A stretch of 64,000 nucleotides of DNA from Candidatus Methylopumilus turicensis (GCF_000953015.1 NZ_LN794158.1:558001-622000), one strand, 5' to 3'. Shown: positions 44,710 to 54,880, counted from the stretch's first letter. Notes: a model not told the origin generated them from the sequence alone. Translations and numbers: made by a program.

Positions 44710-45720
44710 GTGATGAAAAAAATCTTTTTACAAATTGCCTTAATCAGCCTCGCGATGGATGCTTTTGCCGCGCCACCAACTGAACTCACGTTCGCACTCA
44801 AATCTAGCATCACCAAAATTAATAGTGTCAATGCGAGTGGGGGTAGAAGCACTGGCACTGGGATTGTCGTTGCTGAAAATAAAGTGGCCACCAATTGCCA
44901 CGTGTTAGCAGATTCAGTTGGGATGAACATTGGTGCGATGGGGGAAACTTATCAACCAATAGGCCTTCAGGCTGATTGGAAACATGATGTTTGTATCATG
45001 AGTTTTATGTATCTGCCACTAAAGGCGGCTACATTGGGCGATAGCGAGCATCTTCAATATGAACAAGAGGTATTTTCTATTGGCTTTCCTGGCGGGCCAC
45101 CTAAGCCACTGACGACTTGGGGCACAATTAAGGCACTCTATCCATTTGAGGACAGTGTGGTCATTCGCACATCAGCATCTTTTCAAATGGGGGCAAGTGG
45201 TAGCCCTTTGTTTGATGCTAAGGGAAATGTGGTGGGGATCAGTACTTTTAAAAGCCCTGGACGAAATGCTTTTTTTTACAACATTCCGGTAAAGTGGGTA
45301 AAAGCTGCGCTCAATCTACCAGTGCTTGAATTTAGTCGTGATTCACAACCAGCTTTTTGGGATGTGCCTTTGGAGCAGAAGCCTTATTGGATGCAAATTG
45401 TTTTGCCATTTCAAAATGAACAGTGGGATGAGGTTGCAAGTATTAGCAAGCAATGGCTAAGTATCGCGCCTAATGATATTGAAGCGCTGTTCTATGATGC
45501 TGCAGTGAAGGAACAATCAGGTCGCTTGGATGAAGCCAAGCGAATATTCCAGGGCATCATCAAGGTCAATCCAAGCCATGCAGCGAGTATCGCTAGTTTG
45601 GCAAACATTGCTAAGAAACAAGGAAAATCAGCAGATGTTGAAGCGTACAAGGGTCTGTTAGCTAAACTTAATTTCGACAATGACGAGGTTGAAGCATTAC
45701 TGCAACTTAAAGGGCGTTAA
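44710..45720 (+). CDS. Secreted trypsin-like serine protease with C-terminal TPR region (paralog)
   Basis: 336 residues from a GTG (44710) with an ATG as second codon; an AAGGGA ribosome site fits either. The signal peptide ends DAFA|AP. The triad is His in TNCHVLAD, Asp in WKHDVCIMSF and Ser in GASGSPLFD, so the second oxyanion glycine is replaced by Ser compared with the paralog. TPR-like repeats fill the C-terminus. The two proteins share the ADWKHD, KSPG and QKP(Y/F)WMQ landmarks, showing an inverted duplication and later divergence. Confidence 0.87.
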   Translation: MMKKIFLQIALISLAMDAFAAPPTELTFALKSSITKINSVNASGGRSTGTGIVVAENKVATNCHVLADSVGMNIGAMGETYQPIGLQADWKHDVCIMSFMYLPLKAATLGDSEHLQYEQEVFSIGFPGGPPKPLTTWGTIKALYPFEDSVVIRTSASFQMGASGSPLFDAKGNVVGISTFKSPGRNAFFYNIPVKWVKAALNLPVLEFSRDSQPAFWDVPLEQKPYWMQIVLPFQNEQWDEVASISKQWLSIAPNDIEALFYDAAVKEQSGRLDEAKRIFQGIIKVNPSHAASIASLANIAKKQGKSADVEAYKGLLAKLNFDNDEVEALLQLKGR

Positions 45721-45777
45721 GGTTGAATATGTCAGTTCCCGAAAGCTCAGACGCGCCGAAATTGTTTAAAATAAATT

Positions 45778-46254
45778 GTGAAAGTTCTTGTGAAAATAAA
45801 TCGCGCTAGTTTTGCCCCAAGATTGCTTGGATACTTAGGCTTGTTGCCATTCATTATCCCAACCGCATTTCTTTTCTGTGATCATCATCATTTTATGGTT
45901 TGGAGAAACTTGCTCATTAGCTATGCGGCAGTCATTTTAAGTTTTCTTGGGGCTGTTTATTGGGGCGTTGCTATGATTGTGAAAGAGATGCCCATTAAAA
46001 AGCGTAATGTGATGCTTTCATGGAGTGTGATTCCATCCATTGTTGCTTGGATAGGACTTTTAATACCGCAAGTCTATGGATTAATAGTGATGTCTATTTT
46101 CTTTGTGATTTCATTTTTCATGGACATGCAGTTGATGAAGTCTGAAGCTAAGCCCACTTGGTATCTTCCATTGAGATTTCAACTTACGGTGGTGGTCACG
46201 ACGTGCCTTGTAACAGCCGCGTATCTCGTGAAACCAGTGCTGATCAACGTTTAA
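45778..46254 (+). CDS. DUF3429 membrane protein
   Basis: 158 residues with about five membrane helices. It starts at GTG; a second GTG lies four codons in. LLGYLGLLPFIIPTAF, FLGAVYWGVAM and a C-terminal WYLPLRFQLTVVV match the DUF3429 family, of unknown function. Such genes are often seen near photolyase/cfa clusters. Its end overlaps the convergent photolyase-like gene by 11 bases. Confidence 0.78.
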   Translation: MKVLVKINRASFAPRLLGYLGLLPFIIPTAFLFCDHHHFMVWRNLLISYAAVILSFLGAVYWGVAMIVKEMPIKKRNVMLSWSVIPSIVAWIGLLIPQVYGLIVMSIFFVISFFMDMQLMKSEAKPTWYLPLRFQLTVVVTTCLVTAAYLVKPVLINV

Positions 46255-47470
46255 GTATCTCTTCCCCAACGAAATTCCAGTACTTAGAGAAACGCATCAA
46301 CCCTCTTGCATGAAGCTTTTCTTTTGTGACGTCGGAATAAATAGCAGGTTCTTCAATATACGTAACACTGCACTTAGATAATAAGTGCCTTAACATACTA
46401 TTTGGCGTCGACTGAGTCTCTACATGACCGCAACCTAATATCTCAAGTAACGCCAATGTGTCACCTGTCCATACTTCCACCTCCGGCATTTCAGCTAGAC
46501 AGTCGGCCATAAACTGTAATCGATTCAATGACCAGTTTTTATAATGTATTGGATCAAATACGAATATCTTCTTTTGGTTACGTTGATAAAGAGCGTGCGC
46601 TGGCGAAAGCATTTCGTCGGTGAATAAAATAACGGATGCATTTCCCGGATGCTTGAAGTTTATTGGTGAGTAATCTGGCGAAGTTATTCTTGCTGGTGCT
46701 GTGGTTGGTCTAAAAAGCGAGGCATCCAGCGCCTCGTAGCTCTTCTTAAAGGGGCAAACAGCCTGACAGCCGTTACATAGTTGATTGCCCGTATATTTAC
46801 TCAGGTTTTCTTGATTGAAAAAGTAGGGCTTGCTACCAAAAGTGGAGGCTACCCATTGCCAAGAGAGGGTGTTAGATGCTTGGTCTCCATCAAGTAACAT
46901 GTCATGCATCCAATTTGCAGCAATTTTCCAATCAACCCCAAGCCAGTGAATCAGATAACTAGAAAGCCACATTCTTGCGTGGTTGTGAAGATAACCCGTC
47001 TCTCGAAGGGTGTTAACGAAGTGGTCTATGCACGGTAATTTGGTGTTCCCTTCGCTCACAATGCGGGGGAGTGAATTGCGCTTTAATTCGACTTTAGGTG
47101 CTTCCATTTCGGAATGGATGCGATCACCAGCGTGATACCAAATTTGACGCCAATAATCTCGCCAAGCGAACTCAAAAAGCAATTTATCGTTGCCTCTCGT
47201 TGATTTTTCTTGGGCAAAAGTGATCGCCTCGGCTAATGAAATACACCCATGTCTCAGATAAGGTGACAAGTAAGTCACTTCGCCATTGAGATAGTTACGA
47301 GATTTTTCGTAACGCTCAGGTTTAATGTTGGATAGTCTTTTTAAGCCTTCAGTGCGCCCACCAACCCAATCTTCCCTTAAGTTGGCTCCCGTATGATGAG
47401 GAAACAGCGCTTTGATCTCTTTGATACGTTCAGATCTCGATACGGGAATATTAATTTTAATGGGGGTCAT
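46244..47470 (-). CDS. Photolyase/cryptochrome-like protein with FAD-binding domain placed first
   Basis: 408 residues. The N-terminal 265 residues are the helical FAD-binding domain of photolyases, with LLFEFAWRDYWRQIWYHAG, TGYLHNHARMWLSSYLIHW and LLDGDQASNTLSWQWVAST. A C-x2-C-x3-C cluster, LCNGCQAVCPFKKSYE, follows near residue 235. The remaining part (about 275-400) reads like the alpha/beta antenna domain (VILFTDEMLSPAHALY, IFVFDP, VEVWTGDTLALLEILG), which normally comes first. The protein could repair DNA or sense light; substrate is unknown. Confidence 0.8.
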   Translation of the reverse strand: MTPIKINIPVSRSERIKEIKALFPHHTGANLREDWVGGRTEGLKRLSNIKPERYEKSRNYLNGEVTYLSPYLRHGCISLAEAITFAQEKSTRGNDKLLFEFAWRDYWRQIWYHAGDRIHSEMEAPKVELKRNSLPRIVSEGNTKLPCIDHFVNTLRETGYLHNHARMWLSSYLIHWLGVDWKIAANWMHDMLLDGDQASNTLSWQWVASTFGSKPYFFNQENLSKYTGNQLCNGCQAVCPFKKSYEALDASLFRPTTAPARITSPDYSPINFKHPGNASVILFTDEMLSPAHALYQRNQKKIFVFDPIHYKNWSLNRLQFMADCLAEMPEVEVWTGDTLALLEILGCGHVETQSTPNSMLRHLLSKCSVTYIEEPAIYSDVTKEKLHARGLMRFSKYWNFVGEEILKR

Positions 47471-47515
47471 GATATGAGGTGTTTTAAAGATTGGATATAA
47501 GAGCCTTATCGTATT

Positions 47516-47539
47516 ACTTAGTTCAAGCGCGAACTAAGT
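47516..47539. promoter_or_regulatory. Palindromic operator candidate between divergent photolyase-like and DUF2256 genes
   Basis: ACTTAGTTC (47516-47524) and GAACTAAGT (47531-47539) form a perfect 9-bp inverted repeat around AAGCGC, in the 114-base divergent gap. Its form suits a dimeric regulator controlling both directions. I could not assign it to a known regulator. Confidence 0.6.
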
Positions 47540-47584
47540 CTATATTGCTTTGACTAACAATGGCGTTTTTAGAGTAAAGTTTGT

Positions 47585-47734
47585 ATGGTAAAAAAAGAAA
47601 ATCTTCCAACTAAAGTTTGCCTTACTTGCAATCGACCATTTGTCTGGCGAAAAAAATGGAAGTTGGTTTGGGATGATGTTAAATACTGCTCTAATGCATG
47701 TAGATCATCTAGAAGTTTCAATAAACAAGGCTGA
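47585..47734 (+). CDS. DUF2256 small zinc-ribbon-like protein
   Basis: 49 residues, too short for routine gene calling. It carries two paired-cysteine motifs, KVCLTCNRPFVWRKKW and KYCSNACRSS, giving a four-cysteine metal site with a tryptophan-rich core. This is the DUF2256 signature, a family repeatedly found next to cryptochrome/photolyase genes. It is divergent from the photolyase-like gene across the palindrome. A role in photolyase function or cofactor handling is suggested by context only. Confidence 0.85.
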   Translation: MVKKENLPTKVCLTCNRPFVWRKKWKLVWDDVKYCSNACRSSRSFNKQG

Positions 47735-47794
47735 CTTTTAATTATATAGTGCTTTATGCAGTCACTTAATCAACCTATTGCTAGGGATTCACAC

Positions 47795-49180
47795 ATGTTA
47801 TTCAAGCCAAAATCTATCCTGACTTTTTCAATACTCATGGCGTTCAGTGTGCAATCATTCTCTGCCACTGAGACATTGAATGATTATCCACGAGATCAAT
47901 TAAGAAAATTTACAGAAGTTTACTCAGCCATCAAGAGCAACTATGTAGACAATATTGATGACAATAAATTATTTAATGATGCCATCGCAGGTGCGCTTGC
48001 TGGCCTAGATCCGCATTCTACTTATTTAGATTACGAAGGCTTAAAAGATTTTGGTATTGCAACGGGCGGTGAATTCGGTGGCTTAGGTTTAGAAGTGGGA
48101 ATGGAAGATGGCTTAGTGAAAGTAGTCTCACCTATTGAGGATACCCCTGCTTACCGTGCAGGGATTAAGTCCGGAGATTTGATTGTGCAACTCGATGGCG
48201 TCTCTGTAAAAGGCTTAACGATTGGTGACGCAATTAAGAAGATGCGCGGCAAGCCAGATACCCAAATTAAACTCAGTATTTCTCGAAAAGGAGAAACTGG
48301 CCTAGTGGATATCACGCTAACACGCGCGATTATTAAAAATCCTAGTGTTAAATATAAGCTGACAGATGCGGGTTATCCATACGTTAGAATTACCCAATTT
48401 CAAGAGCGTACTGGTGAAGATTTAGCTAAAACATTGATGACTATTCGTGAAAAAACGGTAGGCCCTATTAAAGGCTTGGTCTTGGATCTAAGAAATAACC
48501 CTGGTGGGGTTGTGAGCTCAGCCGTTGCAGTGAGTGCGGCTTTTCTCAAGAAAGATGCTTTAGTCGTCTACTCAGATGGACGTTCAGATGACTCAAAAAT
48601 GCGCTTGTTTGCAAACCCTAGAAATTACAGCGGCCCAAATCCAGAGGATGATTACCTTAAAGCGCTTCCGCCTGAAATGAAAACTGTGCCAATGGTAGTA
48701 TTGGTGAATGCAGGCTCTGCATCTGCTTCAGAAATTGTGTCTGGCGCTTTGCAAGACCATCAGCGTGCCAAGGTCTTGGGTACACAAAGTTTTGGTAAAG
48801 GTACCATCCAAACTTTATTGCCGCTTAGTAATGGCTCTGCTGTTAAATTAACCATTGCTAGATATTTTACGCCTAGCGGACGTTCCATTCAGGCTAAGGG
48901 CATCACGCCTGATATTGTGGTAGAAGACCCAGCGATTAGCCCTGAAGAGAATGCCAAATTAAGACGAGAGGCTAATTTATCTAACCATTTGGTTAATCCA
49001 AAAGATTCAGATGCTGGGACCAAGTCACCAGCGCAAGCAATTGTTGTTGAGAAGAGTGAGCCAAAGACGCAATTTGCTGACACTAATCAATTTGAAGCGG
49101 GTACGGATAAAGACTTTCAATATTCTCAAGCGATTAATTTATTAAAAGGCATTGCTGTCGCCAAGGTAAAGGCGAAGTAA
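47795..49180 (+). CDS. S41 family C-terminal processing protease (CtpA-like)
   Basis: 461 residues from the ATG at 47795, chosen over an ATG at 47756 because AGGGA lies 8 bases before it and a clean signal peptide follows (ending QSFSA). A PDZ domain (about 75-160, GGLGLEVGMEDGLVKVVSPI, AGIKSGDLIVQLDG) precedes the tail-specific protease core. The catalytic Ser is in NAGSASASEIVSG and the Lys in GTQSFGKGTIQTLL. It trims or degrades periplasmic proteins. Its stop abuts the stop of the convergent DUF429 gene. Confidence 0.93.
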   Translation: MLFKPKSILTFSILMAFSVQSFSATETLNDYPRDQLRKFTEVYSAIKSNYVDNIDDNKLFNDAIAGALAGLDPHSTYLDYEGLKDFGIATGGEFGGLGLEVGMEDGLVKVVSPIEDTPAYRAGIKSGDLIVQLDGVSVKGLTIGDAIKKMRGKPDTQIKLSISRKGETGLVDITLTRAIIKNPSVKYKLTDAGYPYVRITQFQERTGEDLAKTLMTIREKTVGPIKGLVLDLRNNPGGVVSSAVAVSAAFLKKDALVVYSDGRSDDSKMRLFANPRNYSGPNPEDDYLKALPPEMKTVPMVVLVNAGSASASEIVSGALQDHQRAKVLGTQSFGKGTIQTLLPLSNGSAVKLTIARYFTPSGRSIQAKGITPDIVVEDPAISPEENAKLRREANLSNHLVNPKDSDAGTKSPAQAIVVEKSEPKTQFADTNQFEAGTDKDFQYSQAINLLKGIAVAKVKAK

Positions 49181-49813
49181 TTAAGTCGTAATTGAGGGTG
49201 ATTTTGGCAGGATGATATAGCCTTCGGTTTTGCATCCGTAGGCTATATATTGATGATTAGCAAAGTAATCTGCTGATACTGCACAGAGCGCCGCGTCGAT
49301 GAAGTCAATATTACTAAGCTGACTGGTGTCGTAATTTGCCTTAAGCGCTAATGTGCTTTCTCGAATGGAACGCTTGTTGCCCACAGGGTTTGAATCTCCA
49401 GCCCAAAGCGACATTTGCACAGCGTGGGGGAAGGTTTCAACGACGCATGTTTCCTTATTTTCCTCACCCATAAAAATAGGCAATCCAAGCTTTTGGTAAA
49501 GTAACTCTCCGTTAAAAACCCAGTCGTAAAAGCGACTTTTGGCTGCAAGTGCTCTAGTCGGAGTATAAAAGCATCGCATGCCATTGCTGACTAAATCACG
49601 CTCTGCTTTTCTTGATTCGCTCTTTAGACTGAACATTGACGGCGCATCAATAGCAATGGCTGATGGATTGTGGCTTAATGCCCAGGCGGCAATCTCATCA
49701 GAATGAATTGAATGAAATTTCTCGAGATACAAGCCATTGCGATTGGCGACTGCATGAAATCCTTTTTTAACGCCGCCAACGTCGATGCCAATAGTGGTTT
49801 TGTGTGATGTCAT
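49181..49813 (-). CDS. DUF429 family protein
   Basis: 210 residues from the ATG at 49813 (MTSHKTTIGIDVGG); an upstream in-frame ATG at 49855 adds 14 residues that look non-native. The start has the RNase H-like/actin-like IGIDVGGVKKGFHAV motif, with FSLKSESRKAERDLVSNGMRC and FIDAALCAVSADYF. DUF429 proteins are predicted nucleases of the RNase H-like fold, with function unproven. It lies between a CtpA-type protease and the iron-sulfur photolyase. Confidence 0.78.
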   Translation of the reverse strand: MTSHKTTIGIDVGGVKKGFHAVANRNGLYLEKFHSIHSDEIAAWALSHNPSAIAIDAPSMFSLKSESRKAERDLVSNGMRCFYTPTRALAAKSRFYDWVFNGELLYQKLGLPIFMGEENKETCVVETFPHAVQMSLWAGDSNPVGNKRSIRESTLALKANYDTSQLSNIDFIDAALCAVSADYFANHQYIAYGCKTEGYIILPKSPSITT

Positions 49814-49886
49814 CTTATTTGAGATTTTTTTAGCTTGTAGAAGAATATACAGCATTGATGAAAGTGATAGCGGGTAAAATTTGGGT

Positions 49887-51413
49887 ATGAAAAAATTAAT
49901 ACTAGTCCTGGGTGATCAACTGGATTTCAATAGCGTGGCATTGCGTAATTTTGATCCAAGTACAGATGAAGTCATGATGATTGAGTCTCGACATGAGTCC
50001 ACTTATGTTTGGTCACATAAAGCCAAAATCGCATTATTTTTATCAGCGATGCGCCATTTTGCTCAAACCCTTGAGTCCCAAAATATTCCTGTGACTTACA
50101 TCAAAGATTCTGACGCGAATATTGTTGATGTTCTCAAGCAACACATCTTAGACAATCAAGTCACGCACTTGGAATGCGTCGAACCTGGTGAGTATCGCCT
50201 AAAAATTTCCTTAGAGCATTTAGCACGCGACTTGGATATTGAACTCATCATGCATCATGATGATCATTTTTATTGCAGTGTTAGTGAGTTTAAAGCGTGG
50301 GTAGCCGATAAAAAGGAGCTGCGACTAGAGTATTTTTATCGGTATATGCGAAAAAAACATCAGGTACTGATGGATGAAGATTCTCAGCCCTTGGGTGGGC
50401 AGTGGAATTTTGATGATCAAAATAGAAAGCCATACTCAAAGAATGGTCCAGGTCTTATTCAGGATCCTGTAGTTTTTGAACCGGATGCGATGACGCGTGA
50501 GGTGTTTGAGTTTGTTGAGAAAAGCTATCCTCAACACCCTGGCTCACTTGCCCATTTCGCCTGGCCAGTCACCCGTGAGCAGGCGCTAGTGGCTTTAGAT
50601 TTTTTTGTGACGCATCGTCTTGCTCAATTTGGTACTTATCAAGACGCCATGTGGAAAGAAACGCCTTTTGGTTGGCACTCTATGCTCTCGCCTAGCTTGA
50701 ATCTTAAACTAATTAATCCGAGAGAAGTCATTGAGCGTGCATTAGCGGCTTACCAAACCGATGCCTTAGATTTATCTACAGTAGAGGGTTTTATTAGGCA
50801 GATTATTGGATGGCGAGAGTTTGTTCGAGGCATTTACTATCTCGATATGCCGCAAATGGCAGAAGCAAACTTTTACCAGCATCAGCGCTCTTTGCCCAGT
50901 TGGTATTGGACGGGTGACAGTAAAATGAACTGTATGAAGGATGCTATCGGGCAAACACTCAAGTATGGCTATGCGCACCATATTCAACGTTTAATGGTCA
51001 CAGGCAACTTTGCACTACTTGCAGAAGTATTGCCCCAACAAGTCTCCGATTGGTATTTGGCTGTCTACGTAGATGCAATTGAGTGGGTCGAGTTACCCAA
51101 TGTCGTGGGCATGGCCCTATTTGCAAACGGTGGACGTTTTACGAGTAAGCCTTACGTCGCAAGTGGCGCCTATGTGAAACGAATGAGTAATTATTGCAAT
51201 GGGTGTCAGTACAAGCCTGAAGTGAGATATGGCGATCAAGCTTGCCCGATGACCACATTGTATTGGAATTTTTTAATGAAGCATCAAGCTGCATTTAATC
51301 AAAATCCAAGGACACGGTTAATGACCGCGAATCTTTCTAAGATTAGTATTGAAGATCAAACGCACATTCAAATACATGCCGATAAAATTTTGAACAATCT
51401 TGATGCGATTTAG
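49887..51413 (+). CDS. Iron-sulfur bacterial cryptochrome/(6-4) photolyase
   Basis: 508 residues from the ATG at 49887; a TTG two codons earlier is possible. An N-terminal alpha/beta domain (KLILVLGDQLDFNS start) precedes a helical FAD domain (IIGWREFVRGIYY, YAHHIQRLMVTGNFALL, VGMALFANGGRFTSKPYVAS). Four cysteines, 349, 437, 440 and 453 (MNCMKD, YCNGCQYKPEVR, QACPM), have the same spacing as the 4Fe-4S ligands of Agrobacterium PhrB. That protein repairs (6-4) photoproducts with blue light. The neighbour DUF2256 often accompanies this family. Confidence 0.93.
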   Translation: MKKLILVLGDQLDFNSVALRNFDPSTDEVMMIESRHESTYVWSHKAKIALFLSAMRHFAQTLESQNIPVTYIKDSDANIVDVLKQHILDNQVTHLECVEPGEYRLKISLEHLARDLDIELIMHHDDHFYCSVSEFKAWVADKKELRLEYFYRYMRKKHQVLMDEDSQPLGGQWNFDDQNRKPYSKNGPGLIQDPVVFEPDAMTREVFEFVEKSYPQHPGSLAHFAWPVTREQALVALDFFVTHRLAQFGTYQDAMWKETPFGWHSMLSPSLNLKLINPREVIERALAAYQTDALDLSTVEGFIRQIIGWREFVRGIYYLDMPQMAEANFYQHQRSLPSWYWTGDSKMNCMKDAIGQTLKYGYAHHIQRLMVTGNFALLAEVLPQQVSDWYLAVYVDAIEWVELPNVVGMALFANGGRFTSKPYVASGAYVKRMSNYCNGCQYKPEVRYGDQACPMTTLYWNFLMKHQAAFNQNPRTRLMTANLSKISIEDQTHIQIHADKILNNLDAI

Positions 51414-51455
51414 CAGCGAGTGGTGCGTCTGCAAGTATGGCGCAAACGCTTTAAA

Positions 51456-52361
51456 TTAAATCGAACTTGGTAGTTGCTCTTTGGTAATAAGAAACACGAA
51501 CTGATTGCCTGATTCCACTTCTAGCCATGTGAATGGCACGTCAGGGTAAGCCTCAAGTAAAGCATCGCGGTTGTGACCGATTTCGACAATCAGCAAGCCG
51601 CCATCATTAAGATAATTCCCGGCCTCCTTGAGTAAAGTATGGGTATGGTCTAAACCATCCGTGCCGCTACCCAGCGCGATTTGTGGTTCATTACGATACT
51701 CTGTTGGAAGTAACGCCATTGATGGTGCATCTACGTATGGCGGGTTGCTAATGATCAAATCGTAGGTTTTGCCAGCAAGTGCTGTAAACATGTCAGATTG
51801 AATCGCGGTGATTTGCTCTTCTAAGCCGTAGTTTGTAATGTTGATATTTGCAACCGCAATGGCATCAGGTGAAATATCCACCACATCGATACTTGCATTA
51901 GGGAAGGCGTGCGCCAGCAAAACACCGAGACAACCACTACCTGTGCAAATGTCAGCAGCGCTTTCCACCATCTCTTGATACTCAACCCAAGGATGTAAGC
52001 CATTCTCAAGTAATTCTGCAATAAATGAGCGTGGCACAATCACGCGCTCATCCACGTAAAACTTAAAGCCTCTCAACCATGCTTCGCGAAGCAAGTAAGC
52101 GGTTGGGGTACGGTCTGTGACGCGACGCTCAATCAGATGCGCCAAATGCTTGGCTTCATCTCTGGTTACACGCGCATCTAAAAAGTTGTCTAAGGTATCT
52201 AAAGGTAAATGCAGCGCGCTCATCACTAGCCAGACGCTTTCGTCATAGGCGTTGTCAGTGCCATGGCCAAAGAAGACTTCAGCCTCTTCTAATCGACTCA
52301 TGCTGTAGCGCACCCAATCGCGTATGGTGAGCAAAGCTTCTGTGATGTGATTAGGTGTCAT
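51456..52361 (-). CDS. prmB: 50S ribosomal protein L3 N5-glutamine methyltransferase
   Basis: 301 residues from the ATG at 52361 (MTPNHITEALLTIRDWVRYS). A longer reading to 52457 would run into dapE and adds no conserved sequence. The SAM motif is DICTGSGCLGVLLA and the catalytic NPPY in LIISNPPYVDAP. It methylates the side-chain amide of a glutamine in L3 during ribosome assembly. The related PrmC acts on release factors, but N-terminal sequence and the dapE neighbour indicate PrmB. Confidence 0.93.
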   Translation of the reverse strand: MTPNHITEALLTIRDWVRYSMSRLEEAEVFFGHGTDNAYDESVWLVMSALHLPLDTLDNFLDARVTRDEAKHLAHLIERRVTDRTPTAYLLREAWLRGFKFYVDERVIVPRSFIAELLENGLHPWVEYQEMVESAADICTGSGCLGVLLAHAFPNASIDVVDISPDAIAVANINITNYGLEEQITAIQSDMFTALAGKTYDLIISNPPYVDAPSMALLPTEYRNEPQIALGSGTDGLDHTHTLLKEAGNYLNDGGLLIVEIGHNRDALLEAYPDVPFTWLEVESGNQFVFLITKEQLPSSI

Positions 52362-52377
52362 CTTGATCGTGTCCAAT

Positions 52378-53866
<1,489 letters not shown>

Positions 53867-53893
53867 GCTTGTTATTTTAACAGTAAAAGCAGC

Positions 53894-53939
53894 GCTATAA
53901 AGCAAAACAGCCCACTAAGGGGCTGTTTTGCTTTATAGC
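53894..53939 (-). terminator. Very long hairpin between dapD and the ArsC-like gene
   Basis: Positions 53894-53913 pair perfectly with 53920-53939: a 20-bp stem with a 6-base loop, containing AAACAGCCC/GGGCTGTTT. It lies 10 bases after the dapD stop. The short T-stretch suggests partial termination or an mRNA-end stabiliser rather than a classic terminator. Confidence 0.75.
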
Positions 53940-53948
53940 TAAAAAGAA

Positions 53949-54776
53949 TTAAATGCCGCGCAATAATTCGTTGATGCCGACTTTACCTAACGTTTTTTCA
54001 TCCACTTTTTTCACGATCACTGCACAGTAAAGGCTGTAGCTACCATCTTTTGATGGCAGGTTGCCAGAAACAACGACAGAGCCTTTTGGTACACGGCCGT
54101 AGGTTACAGAGCCTGTTTCGCGGTCGTAAATTTTTGTTGATTGGCCGATGTAAACACCCATTGAAATCACGCAGTTATCTTCAACCACTACGCCTTCTAC
54201 CACTTCTGAACGTGCACCAATAAAGCAGTTATCGCCAATGATTGTTGGGCCTGCTTGCACAGGCTCTAATACGCCACCAATACCTACGCCACCAGACAAG
54301 TGCACGTTTTTACCGATTTGCGCACATGAACCAACCGTTGCCCATGTATCAACCATGGTGCCTTCGCCAACGTAAGCGCCAATGTTCACGTATGAAGGCA
54401 TTAGTACTGCATTTTTGCCGATGAATGAACCGCGACGCACAATCGCGTTTGGCACCACACGGAAGCCACCAGCTTTGAAGTCTTCTTCTGTGTAATCCGC
54501 AAACTTTGGTGGAACTTTGTCGAAATATTGCGTACAACCACCATCCATCAATACATTGTCTTGTAAGCGGAATGAAAGTAATACCGCTTTTTTGAGCCAT
54601 TGATGTGTTTCCCACTCTTGGCTGTCACCTTGACGTGAAGCAACACGTAATTTACCTGCATCTAAATCAACTAAAACGCTAGCAACTGCTTCTTTAAGCT
54701 CTGCTGAAGCATTGCTTGGGTTGATGTCGGCGCGACGCTCAAAAGCGTCTTCAATGATGGTTTGCAATTGGCTCAT
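53949..54776 (-). CDS. dapD: 2,3,4,5-tetrahydropyridine-2,6-dicarboxylate N-succinyltransferase
   Basis: 275 residues. Left-handed beta-helix trimer with hexapeptide repeats ([42 protein letters not shown]). The N-terminal helical part ([20 protein letters not shown]) is that of DapD. It succinylates tetrahydrodipicolinate in the lysine/diaminopimelate route, whose later step is catalysed by the dapE product downstream. No abnormal features. Confidence 0.96.
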   Translation of the reverse strand: MSQLQTIIEDAFERRADINPSNASAELKEAVASVLVDLDAGKLRVASRQGDSQEWETHQWLKKAVLLSFRLQDNVLMDGGCTQYFDKVPPKFADYTEEDFKAGGFRVVPNAIVRRGSFIGKNAVLMPSYVNIGAYVGEGTMVDTWATVGSCAQIGKNVHLSGGVGIGGVLEPVQAGPTIIGDNCFIGARSEVVEGVVVEDNCVISMGVYIGQSTKIYDRETGSVTYGRVPKGSVVVSGNLPSKDGSYSLYCAVIVKKVDEKTLGKVGINELLRGI

Positions 54777-54880
54777 GAATAATTCCGATAATATAAAAAA
54801 GAGTGAAAATAAATATTAGTGTAAACAAATTTTAGTGGGGCATTTTACCTGATTCTGTCAGTTTGAAGCAGGTAATGCGC

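Noticed and set aside
45729-45809. Short 26-codon frame before the DUF3429 gene
   Set aside because: No ribosome site, overlaps the DUF3429 start in another frame, and no similarity.
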